From Butyrivibrio sp. UBA3740 (GTDB taxonomy: Bacteria > Bacillota > Clostridia > Lachnospirales > Lachnospiraceae), in assembly GCA_002372465.1 (NCBI GenBank), contig DFGW01000012.1:1-9941 (forward strand): 9,941 bases of DNA, written 5' to 3'. This document shows positions 6,189 through 9,941 of the stretch, piece by piece. Within the stretch, counting starts at the first letter, position 1, and each line of letters opens with the position of its first letter. Position numbers and translations under genes: made by a program. The notes beneath the pieces were generated by a model that made no database searches, was not told the origin of the DNA, and saw only the letters and a list, made by a program, of their open reading frames with translations.

Positions 6189-6850
6189 AAGTTAAACATT
6201 TTCTCCGAAGCATTTTTTAGATCTCTGAACCGGAATATCACTAAAGCTGCGATAAGTATCATGTAGCCCATGATGCTGATGACCGCAGGCCATGGGAAGG
6301 TATTCTGCCCGTTTTTGATGAAGATGATCTGAAGAAGCGCCACCACAAAATCAAAGACGATATACAGAATGTACTCATCAAGTCGAAGCTTTAAGATCAG
6401 TGCAGTGATGATGGTGACGATGGCAAGGCCTATAAGGGTCATGGGGATCATCCAGTTGACGCTCCAGCCGTGGAAACTCGTCTTCTTGTCAATGTAGTAG
6501 TCCACCACAATCGCCACCATAACCTCAAAGGTAATGACCTTGATCAGATTGTTCCTAAGATACATGGTTGCCAGAATATCCACCCAGACCACAAGTAACC
6601 CCAGAATAACAGGGCCGATAAAAGAAAACTCGCCCTTGGTCATGATATTTATAGTTCCAAAAATTATCTCGGAAGCAATGAAAAGAAAAGTGCAGACCTT
6701 CAGGAATGTAAAGCTGCTGATCTTCCTGGTTTTCAGCACAGGAAATGCAGAGTTTTCTTCCCCTTCCGTCTCGTACAAAAGTCCCTGACAAAGGGGACAG
6801 CACTCTTTTCTTCCTCTAATTTTCACATTACATTTCTTACAGTATTGCAT
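6185..6850 (-). CDS. DUF6320 protein: N-terminal zinc ribbon plus six membrane helices
   Basis: 221 residues. The ATG at 6850 is chosen because a GAGGAA site (6856-6861) lies 5 nt upstream and the zinc ribbon begins directly at MQYCKKC; the longer in-frame opening at 6919 would prepend an arginine-rich segment and run into the preceding gene. Residues 4-21 hold two CxxC pairs, C4/C7 and C18/C21 (CKKC and CPLC), a zinc-ribbon pattern. About six hydrophobic helices follow at 47-68, 76-97, 104-119, 131-153, 158-178 and 187-207. The layout matches the DUF6320 family found in Lachnospiraceae beside condensation-type acyltransferases, as here; its role is unknown. The start overlaps the acyltransferase stop by one base (TGATG), and its stop overlaps the esterase start by four, so it sits in the middle of a coupled operon. 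A role in presenting or moving the acyl acceptor or product across the membrane is plausible but inferred. Confidence 0.85.
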   Translation of the reverse strand: MQYCKKCNVKIRGRKECCPLCQGLLYETEGEENSAFPVLKTRKISSFTFLKVCTFLFIASEIIFGTINIMTKGEFSFIGPVILGLLVVWVDILATMYLRNNLIKVITFEVMVAIVVDYYIDKKTSFHGWSVNWMIPMTLIGLAIVTIITALILKLRLDEYILYIVFDFVVALLQIIFIKNGQNTFPWPAVISIMGYMILIAALVIFRFRDLKNASEKMFNL

Positions 6851-8124
6851 CACTTTTCCTCGTGTGAATCGTAGTCGTTGGTGCCAAGCTCTATCTCCAG
6901 CCCTTCTTCTGTAAGGCACCTGAAGAAGTTCAGCATGATCTTGTGGGTCTTATAGGGGGAAACCTCTCCAAATACCATCTTGTCCTTAAAGGTACATACA
7001 CAGACCTGTTGGGATGAAGCAGTCATAAAGGCTCCAAACCTGTCGATGTAATCCTCCACCTCCGCAGGCATCTTGATAAGACCTAAATTGGACATAGATG
7101 TGGTGACTCCCCTCTTGGCAGCACTGTCAAATCTTCCGATGGTAAAGTCCTTGATGGGAAGCGGAACCATCTTGATAGCAAGGTTGTGCTCCAGAGCTGA
7201 GTAGGAATTCATGGTCTTTTCGATATTCTCAGGGGCGAGCTTTTCCTTGAAGTCCTTTGCCACCTGATCAGTGATGCTGCTCATCTCTCCTGTGTAGGAC
7301 TTGGGATCATAGTCAATATTTATGACGCCGAAGAAGTTCCTTGCTGTTCCGCTCTTGTAAAACTGCCTTAAGTTAACGGGAACACTTATAACCAGATGCT
7401 TTTTCTTTTGATGACGGCTCATGCCCTGGATGGCAGCCTTGATGTACACTGCAACGCATAGCACTCCCACGGTGGTGTTGTACTTATGAGCCAGCTCCAA
7501 AAACTTAGATGCCGAAACCGTGCCCTCCAGAAGATGAGGTAAAAGATTATCATCCAGCTCTCCACCCACCTGGTAAGCCTTGACTGATCTCATCTCTTTG
7601 AGCTGCTTAAGGCCCTTTTGCTTGCTGTAGTTATCCGTAAAGGCATCTTCATTCTTCTCCTCCACGGAAAAATCATCCGAGGGTTTGATGTCCTCGCTTA
7701 AGTTGTGCTTTATCTGAAGGTACCTTGTTACCAGGTTCTTAAAGAACATAAAGGCTCCTGTACCGTCTGCAAGGACATGGAACATCTCAAGATTTATTCT
7801 CTTTTTGAAATAGTTCACCCTGTATAAAAGGCCCTTTTTCCCGCGGATATATAAAGGCAGACAGGCGGGAGTGTGTTCCTGCTCCACCACAGCCTTTAAA
7901 TCGCTGTCCTCCAGGTAATACCAAAAGATTCCCCTGTGAAGTACGCAGTTAAAGAAGGGGTACTCCTCAATTGTCTCATCCAGGGCCCTTTGCAGAGTTT
8001 CCCTGTCAACCTCTTCCTTAAGCTCGCAGGTAATTCTGAATACTCTGGTATTTGCACCCTTTGCAGTTGACGGTACGATCTTGGCCGCATTGTCCAGTTC
8101 GTACCAGTTAGCTCTTTTCTCCAT
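6850..8124 (-). CDS. Condensation-fold acyltransferase, alcohol acetyltransferase-like
   Basis: 424 residues. The catalytic HxxxDG motif is FHVLADGTGAF, with H116 and D120, as in the CoA-dependent acyltransferase superfamily (chloramphenicol acetyltransferase, condensation domains, yeast-type alcohol acetyltransferase). Supporting segments are ANWYELDNAAKIVPSTAKGA at the N-terminus, DETIEEYPFFNCVL (about 49-62), SVPVNLRQFYKSGTARNFFG (247-266) and TTSMSNLGLI in the second half. The length fits a single bilobed domain with no carrier protein or adenylation domain attached, which favours a soluble acyl-CoA donor over a peptide-synthetase role. No signal peptide or membrane segment is seen. The only ribosome-like site (AAGGA, 8137-8141) is 12 nt upstream, rather far, so it may depend partly on translation of the preceding gene, whose stop is 26 nt away. 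It probably transfers an acetyl or short acyl group to a hydroxyl or amine; the acceptor may be a sugar given its neighbours. Confidence 0.85.
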   Translation of the reverse strand: MEKRANWYELDNAAKIVPSTAKGANTRVFRITCELKEEVDRETLQRALDETIEEYPFFNCVLHRGIFWYYLEDSDLKAVVEQEHTPACLPLYIRGKKGLLYRVNYFKKRINLEMFHVLADGTGAFMFFKNLVTRYLQIKHNLSEDIKPSDDFSVEEKNEDAFTDNYSKQKGLKQLKEMRSVKAYQVGGELDDNLLPHLLEGTVSASKFLELAHKYNTTVGVLCVAVYIKAAIQGMSRHQKKKHLVISVPVNLRQFYKSGTARNFFGVINIDYDPKSYTGEMSSITDQVAKDFKEKLAPENIEKTMNSYSALEHNLAIKMVPLPIKDFTIGRFDSAAKRGVTTSMSNLGLIKMPAEVEDYIDRFGAFMTASSQQVCVCTFKDKMVFGEVSPYKTHKIMLNFFRCLTEEGLEIELGTNDYDSHEEK

Positions 8125-8150
8125 CAGATAAATGTATCCTTAATTTATTA

Positions 8151-9941
8151 TCAGAGTTTTTCAAGTCTCTCTGTGACTATATCCATGCCGCCCTTACTCA
8201 TCCTGTAGATAACGTCCTCAAGGGATATAAATTTCTTGTTACGGATGAACTTAAGGTACTTGGTGGTAAAGCGCATCTTGATGCCCTTTGGTTCTATACC
8301 TGCATTGACCTTGTCCTGAATGGTCGAGCAGGTGTCAGCCGGATCATGTGCCATGCTCTTATTGAGTATGCAAAGAAGAGTTCCGGCAGTCCTTACAAAG
8401 CCCTCGCAGTTAGGGTCGTCAGAAACATCTATCGACTGAAGCGCCCCAATAGACCATTTCTTCAAAGTATGATAGATTCCATATTCGCAGTCAAGCTCCA
8501 CCACCTTGTCATTCACGCCGTCGTACAGCCAGACTTCGTTGCCCTTGACGAACATATCCCTCACCTGGAACAGGCTCCCTTCAAAGGGAAAAGAAATACC
8601 GGCGCTCTCGCACCCTGTAAGAAGAATATTGGCGTTTATCTCCTCTACAATATCCTCAGGTTCCGGGAGGTCTTCCTTCATGGTGAAGTTAGGTTCCTTA
8701 GGTTTATCGGACTCGTGGGGTTCAAACTCTTCCCTTGAGTTCATCTCCTCATAAAGTGCTTCAGTGTCCTTGGAAGGAGCATCTTTCCCCTCTATCCTTG
8801 GGCTTTCATCATGACGGATCCTGTAGGAACCAAAGCCCGGAGTCTGAACCGTAAACCTGTCGGTATTGCACTCCTCAAAGGGTCCAGCCACAGGATATCT
8901 TCCACGCTTTCTTCCAAAGTAATCTGTATCGAAATTGATGGCACTGCCATCAGGATTTTCAAATCTCTGCTCCGGCTCGAAGGCTATGCCCAGCGCATCG
9001 GTATTCATAGGCATAGTAAAGTTCCTTGGAAGATACTCATAGAGATTGGTATGGATAGTGTATCTTCCATCTTCTTCATCCAGATACAGGCTTATCTTGT
9101 GATCCTTGTCCACATGAGCCGCAAGTTCGTTGTCACATGGCCTTGCTCCGTTAAAGTAGGCGTTTCCGCCGGTATAAACAGGAAGGTATGAGTAATAGAT
9201 ATCATTTCCATCCTTCCACTCAGGGATCTTCGTAAACTTAGCAAAGTACTCCGAAGCTGTCGGGAACTTATTGTAAGGGTAAGTTCCGCAGATAAAGTTG
9301 TGCTGGTCCATGGTATCGCTGTTTTCTGAAATGCAGAAATCCAATAGATCCTGCCTGACCTTCTGCTGAATAAAGATATTGTTGTAGAACCTTGCATCTC
9401 CGTGAAGTATGGTCATAAAGCCTGCTATCTTTGTGGAGTGAGGAACATGGTAAGGAGTATACCTCTGGGTGGGGATATTCTTGGTTCCTCCGTCCGTCCC
9501 TGTTCCCACATAGGTAAAAGATCCTGCAATAAGGTTGTGGACAAAGGCAAGTCCCTGAGTGCTTAATCTGCAGGCAATATCTGAAAGAAGCAGATTGTGG
9601 TCTATCAGAGTAGGACCGTGAGAAACCTCCACAAAAATGTCTTCTCCAAGGGAGAGGCGATCGTCAATAACTACCCCCTCCGGAGGAACATTGTCATGGA
9701 AGAAATTCTGTGACACTCTTGTTCCCTGAGCCTGCCAGTCAAGCCAAAGACCTCTTGTGCAGTGGTCTATGTGATTCCTTCTGATGATGGTATCTATGGC
9801 AGCGTGAAGCTTGATTCCGCCAATCTCAGCTCCCATCAGGTTGTGCTTATTGTTGATATGATGAATGTGATTGTCTTCGATTATGGAAAAAGCTCCCCCA
9901 AGATGGCCGACAATACCTGTCTGACCACAGTCATGGATATC
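8151..9941 (-). CDS. Right-handed parallel beta-helix protein (predicted carbohydrate-active enzyme), 5' end outside the window
   Basis: 596 codons plus stop are present. The frame is open to the right edge, so the ATG at 9836 is internal and the N-terminus, including any signal peptide, is unseen. From the visible start, residues 1 to about 190 carry beta-helix rungs of the type IIEDNHIHHINN, TIIRRNHIDHCTRGLWLDWQ, TRVSQNFFHDN, TLIDHNLLLSDIA, AFVHNLIAGSF and RFYNNIFIQ. These repeat an asparagine-ladder pattern. SFTYVGTG, TPYHVPHSTKIAG and LFVEV-like EDIFVEVSHGP resemble bacterial glycoside-hydrolase-like beta-helix proteins. Residues about 300-375 give a compact end to that region (NFDTDYFGRKRGRYPVAGPF, VQTPGFGSYRIR). 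A strongly acidic linker (about 378-437) follows. The last 160 residues (438-596) form an additional domain that I do not recognise. It heads the visible part of the operon and presumably acts on a polysaccharide or oligosaccharide; linkage and catalytic residues are not identifiable by eye. Confidence 0.8.
   Translation of the reverse strand, partial: DIHDCGQTGIVGHLGGAFSIIEDNHIHHINNKHNLMGAEIGGIKLHAAIDTIIRRNHIDHCTRGLWLDWQAQGTRVSQNFFHDNVPPEGVVIDDRLSLGEDIFVEVSHGPTLIDHNLLLSDIACRLSTQGLAFVHNLIAGSFTYVGTGTDGGTKNIPTQRYTPYHVPHSTKIAGFMTILHGDARFYNNIFIQQKVRQDLLDFCISENSDTMDQHNFICGTYPYNKFPTASEYFAKFTKIPEWKDGNDIYYSYLPVYTGGNAYFNGARPCDNELAAHVDKDHKISLYLDEEDGRYTIHTNLYEYLPRNFTMPMNTDALGIAFEPEQRFENPDGSAINFDTDYFGRKRGRYPVAGPFEECNTDRFTVQTPGFGSYRIRHDESPRIEGKDAPSKDTEALYEEMNSREEFEPHESDKPKEPNFTMKEDLPEPEDIVEEINANILLTGCESAGISFPFEGSLFQVRDMFVKGNEVWLYDGVNDKVVELDCEYGIYHTLKKWSIGALQSIDVSDDPNCEGFVRTAGTLLCILNKSMAHDPADTCSTIQDKVNAGIEPKGIKMRFTTKYLKFIRNKKFISLEDVIYRMSKGGMDIVTERLEKL

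Noticed and set aside
6851..6919. Longer start at 6919 for the DUF6320 protein.
   Set aside because: It would add an arginine-rich, non-family N-terminus inside the acyltransferase gene; GAGGAA stands just before the ATG at 6850, where the zinc ribbon begins.
8346..8738. Plus-strand 130-codon frame opposite the beta-helix gene.
   Set aside because: Antisense shadow with no promoter or ribosome site and no family resemblance.
9734..9836. ATG at 9836 as the start of the beta-helix protein.
   Set aside because: The frame continues without a stop to the window edge, and the upstream residues (for example FSIIEDNHIHHINN) are normal beta-helix rungs, so this ATG is internal.

Overview
The window looks like chromosomal DNA from an anaerobic Firmicute of the Lachnospiraceae (Butyrivibrio/Pseudobutyrivibrio type). 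The reasons are strong GGAGG-type ribosome sites, AT-rich intergenic DNA with TATAAT-like -10 boxes, a DUF1622/DUF3048/DUF6320 protein repertoire, an EAL-PAS-GGDEF protein and a carbohydrate-active beta-helix protein beside acyl-transfer and esterase genes. The genus is inferred from protein families; no rRNA or other taxonomic marker is present. I see no tRNA, rRNA, CRISPR array, insertion sequence or phage gene.

Layout, left to right. (1) 1-1332, minus strand: the N-terminal part of a DUF1622 membrane protein, truncated by the window edge, preceded in transcription by a secreted DUF3048 (YerB-like) protein. (2) 1405-3108, minus strand: a cyclic-di-GMP enzyme in the order EAL-PAS-GGDEF, with both active sites apparently intact. 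(3) A 124-bp divergent promoter region separates it from a plus-strand gene for a 102-residue protein of unknown function (3233-3541). (4) 3557-4693, minus strand: a membrane-anchored protein with an acidic linker and a duplicated beta-rich outer domain, tail-to-tail with the 102-residue gene. (5) 4833-5003, plus strand: a 56-residue acidic protein with a clear promoter and ribosome site. (6) 5007-9941, minus strand: a tightly packed four-gene operon that enters from the right edge.

The operon is transcribed right to left: right-handed beta-helix protein (5' end outside the window), condensation-fold acyltransferase (HxxxDG), DUF6320 zinc-ribbon plus six-helix membrane protein, then a pectinacetylesterase-like hydrolase. 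A 26-nt gap, a 1-nt overlap (TGATG) and a 4-nt overlap (ATGA) argue for co-transcription and translational coupling. Together they look like an acyl-addition/acyl-removal module tied to carbohydrate metabolism. The substrate cannot be read from sequence, and this is the strongest candidate here for an undescribed system.

Other structure worth noting: perfect inverted repeats lie on or next to the promoters of the two small plus-strand genes, and three potential hairpins sit close together inside the 3' end of the esterase gene. The two plus-strand genes meet their minus-strand neighbours with 15 bp and 3 bp between stop codons and no recognisable terminator.
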